Part shown: positions 16,052 to 24,365 of the stretch, piece after piece
How the letters are laid out: each line of letters begins with the position of its first letter
How positions within the stretch are numbered: position 1 is the first letter of the stretch
Assembly: GCA_963817135.1 (NCBI GenBank)
Contig: CAWFNG010000018.1
Location: 62,001 to 126,000, forward strand
Length of the DNA stretch: 64,000 nt
DNA from: VAZQ01 sp963817135
GTDB taxonomy: Bacteria; Pseudomonadota; Alphaproteobacteria; Rhizobiales; Xanthobacteraceae
Reading direction: 5' to 3'
Notes under the pieces: generated by a model
Told to the model about the DNA's origin: nothing
What the model saw: the letters and a program-made list of their open reading frames with translations, nothing else
Databases searched by the model: none
Program-made: the position numbers and the translations under genes

Positions 16052-17254
16052 ATGTTGAGCAACGGCTTGAGCAACGGCCAAGCGCAAGCGCTGCGAGCCA
16101 TCGCCCCTCTGTATGCGATGGCATGCGTGCTTGCGCTGGCGAACTGCGCGAGCGAACCCCGTATCCCTTATACCCAGCGCGAGCAGATAAAGGCCACCGT
16201 TCCCGGCATCCCCGGTGCCCGCATATGGGCGGACGATCCCACGATCGGACGCGTCCCGGCGCCGCCGTCACGCGTTCGCGTCAGCCAACCGGTATTGCTG
16301 GCGCTCTCAGGCGGCGGTTCTGACGGGGCATTCGGCGCCGGCCTCTTGGCCGGCTGGACGGCGAACGGGACGCGGCCGCAATTCACTTTCGTAACCGGAG
16401 CAAGCGCCGGGGCGCTGATGGCACCTTTCGCCTTCCTTGGTCCCAGCCAGGATCAAACCCTCACCAACTTTTTTGCCACCGGCGAGATGGCGAATCTATT
16501 GCAGCCGGAAAGTTTGCCGGGACTGCTCAGCGGCGGATTTTTCAAGGCGGCCCCACTGCGAGAATTGATCGCCAGGCACGTCGATGCCGAGTTGCTCGAA
16601 GCCATTGCGCGCGAGCACCGCATCGGCCGCAGGCTCTATGTGGTTACGACCAATCTGGATGCGCAGCGTACCGCCATCTGGGACATGGGCAAGATCGCCG
16701 CCAGCGGCGAGCCGCACGCGCTCGAGCTTTTCCGCAACATCCTGACTGCGTCGGCAAGCATTCCCGGCATATTTGCCCCGGTGCTCATCGACGTCGAGGC
16801 CGACGGGCGGCGGTTCGCCGAAATGCATGTGGATGCCGCAGTGATCACCAATGTTCTGGTCGTTCCGGAATCGGTGCTCGTCTCCGGCACGCCGCTATTT
16901 CCTCCGGATGCGCGGCCGAAAGTGTACATCATCCTCAACCGCAAGCTTGCTCCGGATTTTGAAGTCGTGGACGCCTCGACGATCCCGATCGTGCGGCGTT
17001 CCATCGAAACGGCGACGCGCGCCAATACGCGCAGCACGCTGCTTGCTTCATATCAGTTCGCCCGTGCTCGTAACTGGCAGTTTCATCTCGCATCAATCGA
17101 TGCCGACTATCCGAAATCGCCGACCTTCGGTTTCGACCCTGCCTATATGCAAGCGCTGTACGAGTACGGCTATCAACGCGGCAAACGGGGCGAGCTCTGG
17201 CAGTCAACCCCGGGAAGAATGGCGCCCCTGCCGCGGATAGCAACAGGGCAATAG
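16052..17254 (+). CDS. Patatin-like phospholipase lipoprotein
   Basis: A 400-residue lipoprotein with lipobox LANC near residue 33. The patatin core has the glycine-rich oxyanion motif ALSGGGSDGAFGAG (near residue 85), the nucleophile motif GASAG with Ser118 and the dyad aspartate in HVDAAV (Asp261), where the usual DGG/DGA is DAA. Patatins cleave acyl chains of phospholipids. The GGG-S-D instead of GGG-x-R motif is common in this lipoprotein group. It follows the Bug gene by 15 bases, and a twin-hairpin element starts 40 bases after its stop. Confidence 0.85.
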   Translation: MLSNGLSNGQAQALRAIAPLYAMACVLALANCASEPRIPYTQREQIKATVPGIPGARIWADDPTIGRVPAPPSRVRVSQPVLLALSGGGSDGAFGAGLLAGWTANGTRPQFTFVTGASAGALMAPFAFLGPSQDQTLTNFFATGEMANLLQPESLPGLLSGGFFKAAPLRELIARHVDAELLEAIAREHRIGRRLYVVTTNLDAQRTAIWDMGKIAASGEPHALELFRNILTASASIPGIFAPVLIDVEADGRRFAEMHVDAAVITNVLVVPESVLVSGTPLFPPDARPKVYIILNRKLAPDFEVVDASTIPIVRRSIETATRANTRSTLLASYQFARARNWQFHLASIDADYPKSPTFGFDPAYMQALYEYGYQRGKRGELWQSTPGRMAPLPRIATGQ

Positions 17255-17293
17255 CAAGCTTCGAGGTATGCGGAGCTTGCGGCACGCCCATGC

Positions 17294-17459
17294 CAGTGCG
17301 GTGAATTTGAAGTTCCTATCATTACTGCCCGCAAGCTCGTTTAGGAACTTCAAATTCAAAACCGCACTGGAATCATAACGTTGCTAGTGGTCCTTAGATT
17401 CCGAAGTTCGCACCTGAATGTGCCGCGAGCACTGGCGAACTTCGGAATCGGACCACTAG
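17294..17459. repeat. Twin-hairpin element, type I, inverted copy
   Basis: The reverse complement of the unit at 6034: hairpin P2 at 17294-17369 (outer arms CAGTGCGG/CCGCACTG), spacer AATCATAACGTTG, hairpin P1 at 17384-17459 with perfect CTAGTGGTCC/GGACCACTAG ends. The inner arms GAAGTTC/GAACTTC are intact in both hairpins. It lies 40 bases after the patatin stop and 80 bases before the iron-sulfur gene. Confidence 0.9.
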
Positions 17460-17539
17460 TCATGCGCTCTCGGCCATGTCATTAGCATTCGCGCTCGCTA
17501 TCATTAATATAGACCGGTCCCCCCGACAGGGAGATTGAC

Positions 17540-18004
17540 ATGGCGAGCTATAACGTCCGCATCAACGGCTTTGCGCGTTCCGTGGAGTCGGCCGACCCTG
17601 AGAAGCCGTTGCTCTATGTGTTGCGCGGCCTTGGTCTCACTGCCACCAAATTCGGGTGCGGGCTCGGACAGTGCGGCGCATGCACCGTGTTGATCGACGG
17701 CCACGCAGCGCGATCCTGTCAGACGACGATTGCGGATGTGCAGCAGAGGCCAGTCACCACGCTGGAAGGATTGGGATCGACCTCGGCACCGCATCCGGTT
17801 CAGGCGGCTTTCATCAAGGAGCAGGTGCCGCAATGCGGCTACTGCACCAGCGGGATGATAATGAGCGCGGTTGCGCTCCTTGCCGACAAGGCGAAACCAA
17901 GCGAGCAGGAGATTCGCACTGCGCTCGACGGCAATCTGTGCCGGTGCGGAACCCATGTCCGCGTCGTGCGGGCGGTGATGGCGGCATCGGGACAGGGAGG
18001 CTGA
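17540..18004 (+). CDS. Two-iron-sulfur subunit of a molybdenum hydroxylase (IorA-like)
   Basis: A 154-residue protein carrying two [2Fe-2S] clusters. The plant-type cluster uses the cysteines in FGCGLGQCGACTVLIDG and CQTT; the second uses CGYCTSGM and CRCGTH. This is the small subunit of the xanthine-dehydrogenase superfamily, closest in layout to isoquinoline 1-oxidoreductase alpha. It hands electrons from the Mo subunit to an acceptor such as a cytochrome c. GGGAGATTGAC precedes the ATG. The large-subunit gene starts one base after its stop, so they are one operon. Confidence 0.9.
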   Translation: MASYNVRINGFARSVESADPEKPLLYVLRGLGLTATKFGCGLGQCGACTVLIDGHAARSCQTTIADVQQRPVTTLEGLGSTSAPHPVQAAFIKEQVPQCGYCTSGMIMSAVALLADKAKPSEQEIRTALDGNLCRCGTHVRVVRAVMAASGQGG

Positions 18005-18005
18005 C

Positions 18006-20213
18006 ATGACGATTTCCATGCATCAGGATTTCTCCCGCCGCGCCCTCCTCAAGGGCGGCGCGCTCACCGTCGCCTTTGCATTGAGCGGCGAGCGCGTGAC
18101 GGCGCAGGCCGCTGCCTCCCGCGTGCTCGATCCCAAGGAGGTGGACGCCTTTCTTGCGGTCAATGCGGACGACACGGTGACCGTGTTCTGCGGCAAGGTT
18201 GACCTCGGACAAGGGTTGCGCATTGCCATCCGGCAAATGGCGGCGGAGGAGCTCGGCATCGGTGTCGACAGGATCAAATACATCGAAGGCGACACCGCGC
18301 TGACCCCGGATCAGGGGCGCACGTCAGGGTCGAACGGTATTGCCCGCGGCGGCGTGCAGATCAGGCAAGCCGCCGCCACCGCGCGCAAGGCGCTTATCGA
18401 GATCGCCGCACAACGTCTTGGCGCCAAGCCGGACGATCTCGTCGCCCGGGATGGGCACGTGGCGCCGAAGTCCGGTGGCGCCGGCATCCGTTTTTCCGAT
18501 CTGATCGGCAATGGCCGGTTCGATCTCAAGCTCGATCCCAAGGCGCCGCTCAAGGCGCCGGCCGACTACCGCGTCGTGGGCAAGTCGCTGCCCCGCCCGG
18601 ACGTGCCGGCGAAATGCACCGGCAGCCACATCTACGCCCACGATATCAGCGTGCCCGGCATGCTGCATGCGCGGGTGATCCGCCCGCCGGCGATCGGCGC
18701 CAAGCTTCTCTCCGTGGATGAGTCCTCGATCGCGAGTGTCGGCGCGAAGGTCGTGCGCGTGCAGGACTTTCTTGCGGTCGTCGCCGACGACGAATGGACC
18801 GCGGTGCGCGCCGCGCGTCAACTGCGCGCGCAATGGAGCGAATGGGCGGGCTTGCCCGCGCAGGAAGAGCTTGCAGCGACGCTGCGCTCCGCTCCCGACA
18901 TTACCGACGAGACATTGGTGAAGAAGGGGACGCCCGGTGCGGCGCTGCCGGAGGGTGCCAAGACACTCAGCGCGACTTATTTCTGGCCCATGCAAAGCCA
19001 CGCTTCGCTCGGCCCTTCGTGCGCGGTGGCGGACGTGCGCGCCGACAGCGCAACCATCTGGACTGCATCGCAGGGCACCCACGGCAATCGCGCAACCTTC
19101 GCGCGCTTTCTTTCCTTGCCGCAGGAAAAGGTGCGGCTGATCTATGTCGAAGGGGCCGGCTGCTATGGCATGAACGGGCACGAGGATGCCGCCGCCGATG
19201 CCGCGGTCGTCTCCCGGGCGCTCGGCCGGCCGGTGCGCGTGCAGTGGTCGCGTGAAGACGAGCATGGCTGGGATCCAAAAGGCCCGGCGCAGCTGCTCGA
19301 TATTTCCGGTGCCGTTGCCGGCGGCCGCATCGTCGACTGGCGTACCGAGATGTGGCTGCCGCAGACCACGCGCGGCATGCCGAACATTCCGCTGCTCGCC
19401 CCCGAGGCCGCCGGGCTCGACCAGGTGCGCGGACTCAATCCCGGCCTCGTTTCCCAGAACGGCGATCCCCCTTATGCCGCCGACAACGTGCAGGTGCTCG
19501 TGCACTGGCTCAAACAGACTCCGCTGCGTCCGGCGCCTTTGCGTTCGCCGGGCAAGCCGGCCAATTGTTTTGCCGTGGAGAGCTTCGTCGATGAACTTGC
19601 CGCCGCAGCCGGGGTCGATCCGATCGAATTTCGTTTGCGTGGCCTCACTGATCCGCGCGGCGTGGAAGTAATCAAGCGAATGGCCGCCTTGCTGAACTGG
19701 CAAACGCGGCCGTCGCCGGGAGCGGACAAGGATGCATCCATCGCGCGTGGGCGCGGCATGGCGTATGTCCACTACAAACATGACGAGAGCTATGTCGCGA
19801 CCGGCATCGAAGTCGCGGTCGAGCGCGCGAGCCGGAGCATCCGGGTGGAGCGCGTGGCCTGTGCGCACGATTGCGGGCAAATCATCAATCCGGACGGCGC
19901 TCGCGCCCAGGTCGAGGGCTGCATCCTGCAGACGCTCAGTCGGGTGCTCAAGGAAGAAGTGAAATTCGACCGCTCGCGGGTGACCAGCGTCGACTGGGCG
20001 AGTTATCCGATCCTGACATTCTCGGAGACGCCGCGCATTGACATCGCGTTGATCGATCGCCCCGCCGAACGTCCGCTTGGCGCCGGCGAAGCGACCTGCA
20101 CCACCATCGGCGCGGCTTTCGCCAATGCCGTCTTCGACGCCACCGCGATCCGCCTGCGCACCATTCCGTTCACGCCGGAACGCGTGGCAGCGGCGTGGGC
20201 GAAGTCAAGCTGA
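18006..20213 (+). CDS. Molybdopterin-binding large subunit (IorB-like), Tat-exported
   Basis: A 735-residue Mo hydroxylase subunit. The N-terminal SRRALLKGG followed by a hydrophobic stretch is a Tat signal, so the folded enzyme acts in the periplasm. GKVDLGQGLRIAIRQMAAEEL opens the first Mo-cofactor domain, and GAGCYGMNGHEDAAADA and GAGEATCTTIGAAFANA are later cofactor motifs, the last containing the catalytic glutamate. Together with the gene at 17540 it forms an IorAB-type enzyme hydroxylating an N-heterocycle or aldehyde. No FAD subunit or maturation gene is adjacent; electrons probably pass to a cytochrome c. Confidence 0.9.
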   Translation: MTISMHQDFSRRALLKGGALTVAFALSGERVTAQAAASRVLDPKEVDAFLAVNADDTVTVFCGKVDLGQGLRIAIRQMAAEELGIGVDRIKYIEGDTALTPDQGRTSGSNGIARGGVQIRQAAATARKALIEIAAQRLGAKPDDLVARDGHVAPKSGGAGIRFSDLIGNGRFDLKLDPKAPLKAPADYRVVGKSLPRPDVPAKCTGSHIYAHDISVPGMLHARVIRPPAIGAKLLSVDESSIASVGAKVVRVQDFLAVVADDEWTAVRAARQLRAQWSEWAGLPAQEELAATLRSAPDITDETLVKKGTPGAALPEGAKTLSATYFWPMQSHASLGPSCAVADVRADSATIWTASQGTHGNRATFARFLSLPQEKVRLIYVEGAGCYGMNGHEDAAADAAVVSRALGRPVRVQWSREDEHGWDPKGPAQLLDISGAVAGGRIVDWRTEMWLPQTTRGMPNIPLLAPEAAGLDQVRGLNPGLVSQNGDPPYAADNVQVLVHWLKQTPLRPAPLRSPGKPANCFAVESFVDELAAAAGVDPIEFRLRGLTDPRGVEVIKRMAALLNWQTRPSPGADKDASIARGRGMAYVHYKHDESYVATGIEVAVERASRSIRVERVACAHDCGQIINPDGARAQVEGCILQTLSRVLKEEVKFDRSRVTSVDWASYPILTFSETPRIDIALIDRPAERPLGAGEATCTTIGAAFANAVFDATAIRLRTIPFTPERVAAAWAKSS

Positions 20214-20265
20214 CCAGGCCGCCTGCCTGCTGGAAACGCTACGCCGGAGGTTCTCGGCTCAACTC

Positions 20266-20580
20266 TCACGCCACCTGCAATGTCGGGATGGCCTTGATCT
20301 TCTTTCCGAGTTCCTGCTCGGCACGCTGCAGATCGTAGCGCTTATGCAGATTGAGCCAGAGGTCGGGGCCGTTTCCGCACAGTTTGCCGAGCCGCAATGC
20401 CATGACGGGTGTGACCGGCTGCTTTTCCTCGAGAATGTCATAGAGCGTCTGGCGCGACACCCCGAGCAGCTTGGCGATTTCAGTTTTTGGGCGATCAAGT
20501 GCCGGCAAAATCTCCTCGCGCAGGAGTTCGCCGGGATGCATGGGCGGCAAACCGCGTTTCGGAAGCTTCTTTGTCATCAA
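20266..20580 (-). CDS. higA: HigA-type antitoxin, apparently orphan
   Basis: A 104-residue XRE-family antitoxin. PPMHPGELLREEILPAL is the HigA entry signature and KTEIAKLLGVSRQTLYDILEEKQPVTPVMALRL is the helix-turn-helix. Its normal partner HigB should be encoded directly upstream on the same strand. Only the last dozen or so HigB codons remain there (20589-20650), ending eight bases before this ATG, so the toxin is lost and the antitoxin remains intact. It may persist as a free regulator of its own promoter or protect against a toxin elsewhere in the genome. Confidence 0.85.
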   Translation of the reverse strand: MMTKKLPKRGLPPMHPGELLREEILPALDRPKTEIAKLLGVSRQTLYDILEEKQPVTPVMALRLGKLCGNGPDLWLNLHKRYDLQRAEQELGKKIKAIPTLQVA

Positions 20581-20588
20581 ACCTGTCC

Positions 20589-20650
20589 TCAGTGATGGTC
20601 TTCCAGATCGACGTCGATAGCATCGCCTTCTTACAAGCGCTTGTTGCCGC
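20589..20650 (-). pseudogene. HigB toxin C-terminal remnant
   Basis: On the minus strand the residues EGDAIDVDLEDHH followed by TGA (20591-20589) match the usual HigB ending (DAYDVDLEDYH-like). The residues just upstream, LSGNKRL, correspond to the SGNWRL segment of HigB but a TAA at 20633-20631 separates them. The upstream part is read as the C-terminus of the LysR gene. The rest of the toxin is absent. Confidence 0.65.
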
Positions 20651-21626
20651 TCAATCTGGGCTGCGTGCTACGCGCTGCTTTTCTTGCAGAACTGGTCTTG
20701 TGCGGGCGGCCCATTTGCGTGAAGTCGGTTGCAGCCAGCTCCTGCTTGATCCAGTTACGAAATGCCCGCACGTGAGGGTGCTCGCTGCGGCTTCTTGGGC
20801 TGACAAAATGATAGGCTCGTCCCGAAGCCAAGGAAAAATCAATCGGGATTACGAGCCGCCCTGTGCGGATAGCGTCACAGGCCAGCACGTATTGTGAAAG
20901 CAGGACGCCCGCACCTTCACCCGCGGCATCGAGCGCGTGATCAGAGCTGTTGAAGCGCAGGCCGCGCGTCGTGTCAGCACCATCGACACCAGCGGCGTTA
21001 AACCAGTCAGCCCACGTTGGCAGATGCGAACGGTCCGCAAGCATGTCGTCATGAATGAGCGGCACGCCGGTAAGTGCTTGCGGTTTCGTGAAAGGCCCGT
21101 GCAGCTCGACCAGCTTGGGGCTGCACACCGGCACGAAACAGATATCGATCAGCTTCTCAATGACCAGCGTTAAATCGGCTATGCCATCCATGGGCAAATT
21201 GCGGATCGCTACATCGACCCCATCGGTGGTGAAATTGGCATTGCTGACGGACGAGGAAACGCGAAGGTCGATCTCAGGATGAGCGGTAGCGAAGCGGTAG
21301 AGCCGCGGGGCAAGCCACTTTGCCGTGAAGCCCGGAGGCGTACTGATGACGAGCACACGTTCCTGGCTTGAATTCTGCAAACGGCTCAGCGCCTCGTGGA
21401 TATGCATGAAACCGGTCTGCAGGCCCGGATAAAGCACCTTGCCTGCGGGGGTGAGGGCAATCGACCGCACGCGGCGTTCGAACAGCTTCAGGCCGAGCAG
21501 TTCTTCGAGTCCTCGGATCTGGTGGCTCAGCGCCGCTGGGGTGACGTGCAGCTCGTGCGCAGCTTTGGTCAGGCTTAAGTGCCGCGCCGCGGCCTCGAAT
21601 ACCCGCAGAGCATTGAGCGGCGGCAT
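20631..21626 (-). CDS. LysR-family regulator, GcvA-like, with a HigB-derived tail
   Basis: A 331-residue regulator. The winged helix-turn-helix is PPLNALRVFEAAARHLSLTKAAHELHVTPAALSHQ, typical of the GcvA branch, followed by the two-lobed effector domain (FTAKWLAPRLYRFATAHPEIDLRVSSS). The start is the ATG at 21626, the usual MPPLNALRVFE form. The family domain ends near FRNWIKQEL; the last 30 residues are low-complexity and finish in LSGNKRL, which appears to come from decayed higB sequence. It is divergent from the small gene at 21753 and a GcvA-type operator lies between them, so it probably controls that gene. Confidence 0.85.
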   Translation of the reverse strand: MPPLNALRVFEAAARHLSLTKAAHELHVTPAALSHQIRGLEELLGLKLFERRVRSIALTPAGKVLYPGLQTGFMHIHEALSRLQNSSQERVLVISTPPGFTAKWLAPRLYRFATAHPEIDLRVSSSVSNANFTTDGVDVAIRNLPMDGIADLTLVIEKLIDICFVPVCSPKLVELHGPFTKPQALTGVPLIHDDMLADRSHLPTWADWFNAAGVDGADTTRGLRFNSSDHALDAAGEGAGVLLSQYVLACDAIRTGRLVIPIDFSLASGRAYHFVSPRSRSEHPHVRAFRNWIKQELAATDFTQMGRPHKTSSARKAARSTQPRLSGNKRL

Positions 21627-21650
21627 GGAGGCATACATGAGAATAACTCA

Positions 21651-21680
21651 ATTATCGGCTGAGAAGTCATCGTTTGTCAC
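21651..21680 (+). promoter_or_regulatory. LysR-type operator, copy 1
   Basis: ATTATCGGCTGAGAAGTCAT continuing CGTTTGTCAC matches three other sites (23878, 25233, 44585) in the pattern CTGAGAAnnnATnnTTTG. It lies between divergent lysR and the small gene at 21753, 73 bases before the latter. Confidence 0.5.
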
Positions 21681-21752
21681 AAGCCATTATAGGCACCAAT
21701 ATGCCTACAAGAAATCCCGGCAGGATGAGAAATACTTACAATGGAGACTGCA

Positions 21753-22001
21753 ATGACTACCATCGTTAGCGGCAGAGATTGGTTCCATTATTTCCCTCAC
21801 AACGCCGCCCCCGCGAGCAATGTCCACAAAAACAGACCCGGCTTACTGCGCCGAATCTTTCACGCGCTTTTCGAGTCCCGTCAGAGACAGGCCGACCGGG
21901 AGATCGCCCGCTTTGTTGCCAGATCGGGCGGACGCTTTACCGATGACATGGAACGCCGGATGACTGAGCGCCTGTTGACCGGGAAATGGTGGGTTGGCTG
22001 A
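21753..22001 (+). CDS. Small basic protein divergent from a LysR gene
   Basis: An 82-residue protein, MTTIVSGRDWFHYFPHN at the start and a basic, arginine-rich helical second half (RRIFHALFESRQRQADREI, DDMERRMTERLL). The pattern of an aromatic N-terminus plus an R-rich helix recalls the DUF1127-like small proteins of Hyphomicrobiales but no family can be named. ATG at 21753 is preferred to 21741 because GGAG lies seven bases upstream. It is divergent from the GcvA-like regulator with an operator-like site between them, so it is likely its target. Confidence 0.65.
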   Translation: MTTIVSGRDWFHYFPHNAAPASNVHKNRPGLLRRIFHALFESRQRQADREIARFVARSGGRFTDDMERRMTERLLTGKWWVG

Positions 22002-22059
22002 AGATCAGTCAGGAAGTGAGCATTCGGAGCGACGCAGCGCTCACGTTCCGAACAGGACA

Positions 22060-22800
22060 TCAGCCTATTGCGACAAGCGCAGCCCCGGAGATGAGAAGGA
22101 GCACAAGTACGCCCTTGCGGAAGGACGCCTCATCGAGCTTGCCGTAAAGCTTCCAGCCCAGCCACGTTCCAATCGCGAGTGCAGGCAGTCCGAGAGCGAA
22201 CAGTTTGACGGTGTCAGCGGTGATGAGGCCGACCCCGCCGAGCGCGATCAGCGTGATCAGGAAGGTCGCGACGCCGGTCGGCTGGAACGCAGCGCGCTGC
22301 TCGTCTCTCTGCCAGCCGCGCATGTTGCTCCAGATGACGATCAGGATGCCGGCGAGCCCGGTCGATCCGCCGACCACGCCGTTGAGGAAGCCAAGACCGG
22401 CATCCGCTGCTTGGCCGCCGCCCTTGACCTCGGGCAGCTTCGGTCTGATGAGATTGTACAGGCTGAAGAGGACCAGCAGGATACCGATCGCCATGCGAAG
22501 ATGGGCCGGCGATACCCACCGCAGCAGCACGATGCCGACGGGAACGCCGACGGCGCTTCCCAGGATCAATGGCATGAGCCGGCTTGCCTTGAGCGTATGG
22601 CGCAGTTTCCAGACGGCATAGCCTTGAACGAGCAGACCATAAGCTACAATGACGGTCGTCGTTTGCGTGGGCGTCAAGGCGTGCAGCCAGATGGCAGCGG
22701 CAATCAGGCCGAAGGCGAAGCCCGCCAGGCCCGTCACAAAAGCGGCGGCAAACGAGCCAATCACGAATATCGTGAGATCGAGTGGGACAATGGTGTCCAT
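22060..22800 (-). CDS. Sulfite exporter TauE/SafE family permease
   Basis: A 246-residue membrane protein with about eight hydrophobic helices. The duplicated TauE/SafE pattern is visible as FAAAFVTGLAGFAFGLIAAAIW in the first half and GFLNGVVGGSTGLAGILIVIW in the second. The family exports sulfite or sulfonate-derived anions. It lies 70 bases downstream of a rhodanese-ChrB gene on the same strand, so a role in handling sulfur oxyanions or thiol products linked to chromate or sulfate stress is plausible, but not shown. Confidence 0.85.
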   Translation of the reverse strand: MDTIVPLDLTIFVIGSFAAAFVTGLAGFAFGLIAAAIWLHALTPTQTTTVIVAYGLLVQGYAVWKLRHTLKASRLMPLILGSAVGVPVGIVLLRWVSPAHLRMAIGILLVLFSLYNLIRPKLPEVKGGGQAADAGLGFLNGVVGGSTGLAGILIVIWSNMRGWQRDEQRAAFQPTGVATFLITLIALGGVGLITADTVKLFALGLPALAIGTWLGWKLYGKLDEASFRKGVLVLLLISGAALVAIG

Positions 22801-22869
22801 GGGGCATTATCCGGATGCGTATGAAGGTTGATGTGCGAGACGGCTCGCGCTCACAGCGCGAAGCGAAGC

Positions 22870-23664
22870 TCAGCTGTGGGTCTCGTCCGTCGCGTCCCGG
22901 CACCAACGGTAGTAGGCGTCGTAGAGCGGCATTGCCGCTTCGAGCTGGGCGAGATCGTCCCGGTACATCCGTGAGAAGCCGAGCGACGCGGCCAGCAAGC
23001 CGGCCGATTGCGGTGTCAAATCGAGCCGGCCGGTATCGGCGCCGCGCACGATGCGGGCCAGACGTTTGAGAGCGTCCACGCCGAGCCCAAACTCTTCGAT
23101 CATGACGTCAAACGTGCATTTATCGCCGCGATCGCTCCAAAACACCTCGTCAATGTCGAACGGGGTCGCTTTGAAACGATCCGCTACAGCAGGTACCTCG
23201 GAGGGAGCGACAAACAGGAAGACTGCGTCGGGATCGATGAAACGGCGGATCAGCCACGGGCAGGCGATGCGAACGATCTTTGGCCGCGCGCGGGTCACCC
23301 AGATTGTCCGCCCCGTTTCGTCGCGCGCTTGCAACCTGCCGGTGTGAAGAAGCGTCTGGCGGCTCTTGATCCAATTGTCGTAACCGCCCTCGAGTGTCTG
23401 CGCGTCGATGTGGTTATGGCGCAGCCAAGCCGCCGTACCTTGGCTCAACGTCAGGCCCTGCTGACAATAGACGATTACAGAATGACCGACGTATTTCTCT
23501 GCCCATACGGATTGCTCGCGGTAATCCTGATGACGCGCGCTTGGGATTACACGCGGATCGGCCCTGAACTCTTCATCCGTCCGCACGTCAATAAGACGCG
23601 GCGCAGCGGGAAGACCGACAAGACGAGATAACTGTGCGACCGTGATTTCAGTTGGAGACGGCAT
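22870..23664 (-). CDS. Rhodanese-ChrB fusion protein
   Basis: A 264-residue two-domain protein. Residues 1-115 form a rhodanese with LIDVRTDEEFRADPRVIPSA and the active-site cysteine in VIVYCQQGLTLSQG. Residues 125-264 match the ChrB C-terminal domain: WVTRARPKIVRIACPWLIRRFIDPDAVFLFV, CTFDVMIEEFGL and ARIVRGADTGRLDLTPQSAGL. ChrB proteins are linked to chromate-responsive chrBA operons. The ATG at 23664 opens the rhodanese; upstream codons have no counterpart. It is co-directional with the TauE/SafE permease (gap 69 bases). A paralogue with the same two domains is at 37746. Confidence 0.85.
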   Translation of the reverse strand: MPSPTEITVAQLSRLVGLPAAPRLIDVRTDEEFRADPRVIPSARHQDYREQSVWAEKYVGHSVIVYCQQGLTLSQGTAAWLRHNHIDAQTLEGGYDNWIKSRQTLLHTGRLQARDETGRTIWVTRARPKIVRIACPWLIRRFIDPDAVFLFVAPSEVPAVADRFKATPFDIDEVFWSDRGDKCTFDVMIEEFGLGVDALKRLARIVRGADTGRLDLTPQSAGLLAASLGFSRMYRDDLAQLEAAMPLYDAYYRWCRDATDETHS

Positions 23665-23877
23665 AGGCGTCCACCTCGACAGGAGGGTTCGGACGCGATA
23701 CTTCGGCTGCCGCCTCACGGGGTAATCGCGATGGACCCCTTGATCGCAAGGCATACCAAGATCAGGAATGTGTCAAGAGCCTTTTTGCGAGCGTGGCCTC
23801 CCTGGCAAAGCAGTCAAAACGTGTCTGCCGCCTTATGTACGGTCTCACTGGCGAAATTCGCAATTCACATCATGAGA

Positions 23878-23911
23878 ATTTCTAAGTCTGGCTAGAGAAA
23901 CGATGCTTTGC
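23878..23911 (+). promoter_or_regulatory. LysR-type operator, copy 2
   Basis: ATTTCTAAGTCTGGCTAGAG then AAACGATGCTTTGC. It aligns with copies at 25233 and 44585 over about 34 bases. It lies 65-80 bases before the small gene at 23976/23991 and reads toward it. The AAACGATGCTTT core is nearly palindromic. Confidence 0.55.
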
Positions 23912-23990
23912 CCCTAAGATCAGTCCGCCCTATCTGCATTGCTCCACAGGGGGAACTCCCCACTGCTGTCATTCAATGGAGCAACCCGAA

Positions 23991-24365
23991 ATGTTACGCA
24001 AATATCAGTACGCGCCATGTTTAGAAGACCATCAACACTCCACAACGCAGACCACCTCCTGGTACCGAGCCGCCGCAATCGCCTTTTCGACCATGCGTGA
24101 CGCATTGGTTGAGGCGCTTGCCGCACATCGCCAGTATGCACATCTCATGTCATGCGGCATGCCGCACAACTCCGCGCTGCGATTGGCGATTGGCATGCAC
24201 GGTACGGCAGGGCACGCTTCGCGACCGGGATCGGGGCACGAATGTTCGAAGAGCATGAGAACTACCTCCGGCGAGCATTCGGACGTGTGCCTTTGCCACC
24301 CTGCGATTCCAGTTTTTTCAGCTCTCCAGCGTCCCGTTCGGCCTGCGCCAGCAGCCAATCACTGA
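23991..24365 (+). CDS. Small protein behind a GcvA-type operator
   Basis: A 124-residue open frame; the first 75 residues look genuine: TTSWYRAAAIAFSTMRDALV, EALAAHRQYAHLMSCGMPHN and SALRLAIGMHG form two likely helices of a type seen in small Hyphomicrobiales proteins. ATG at 23991 is preceded by GGAG inside a first ATG at 23976, the same ATGGAG-N-ATG arrangement as the gene at 21741. The last 100 bases overlap the converging lysR gene and look like antisense coding, so the true protein may be shorter by a frame change. Confidence 0.45.
   Translation: MLRKYQYAPCLEDHQHSTTQTTSWYRAAAIAFSTMRDALVEALAAHRQYAHLMSCGMPHNSALRLAIGMHGTAGHASRPGSGHECSKSMRTTSGEHSDVCLCHPAIPVFSALQRPVRPAPAANH

Noticed and set aside
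18324..19880. A 518-codon minus-strand frame opposite the Mo hydroxylase subunit
   Set aside because: Antisense shadow of a gene with complete molybdopterin motifs and an operon partner.
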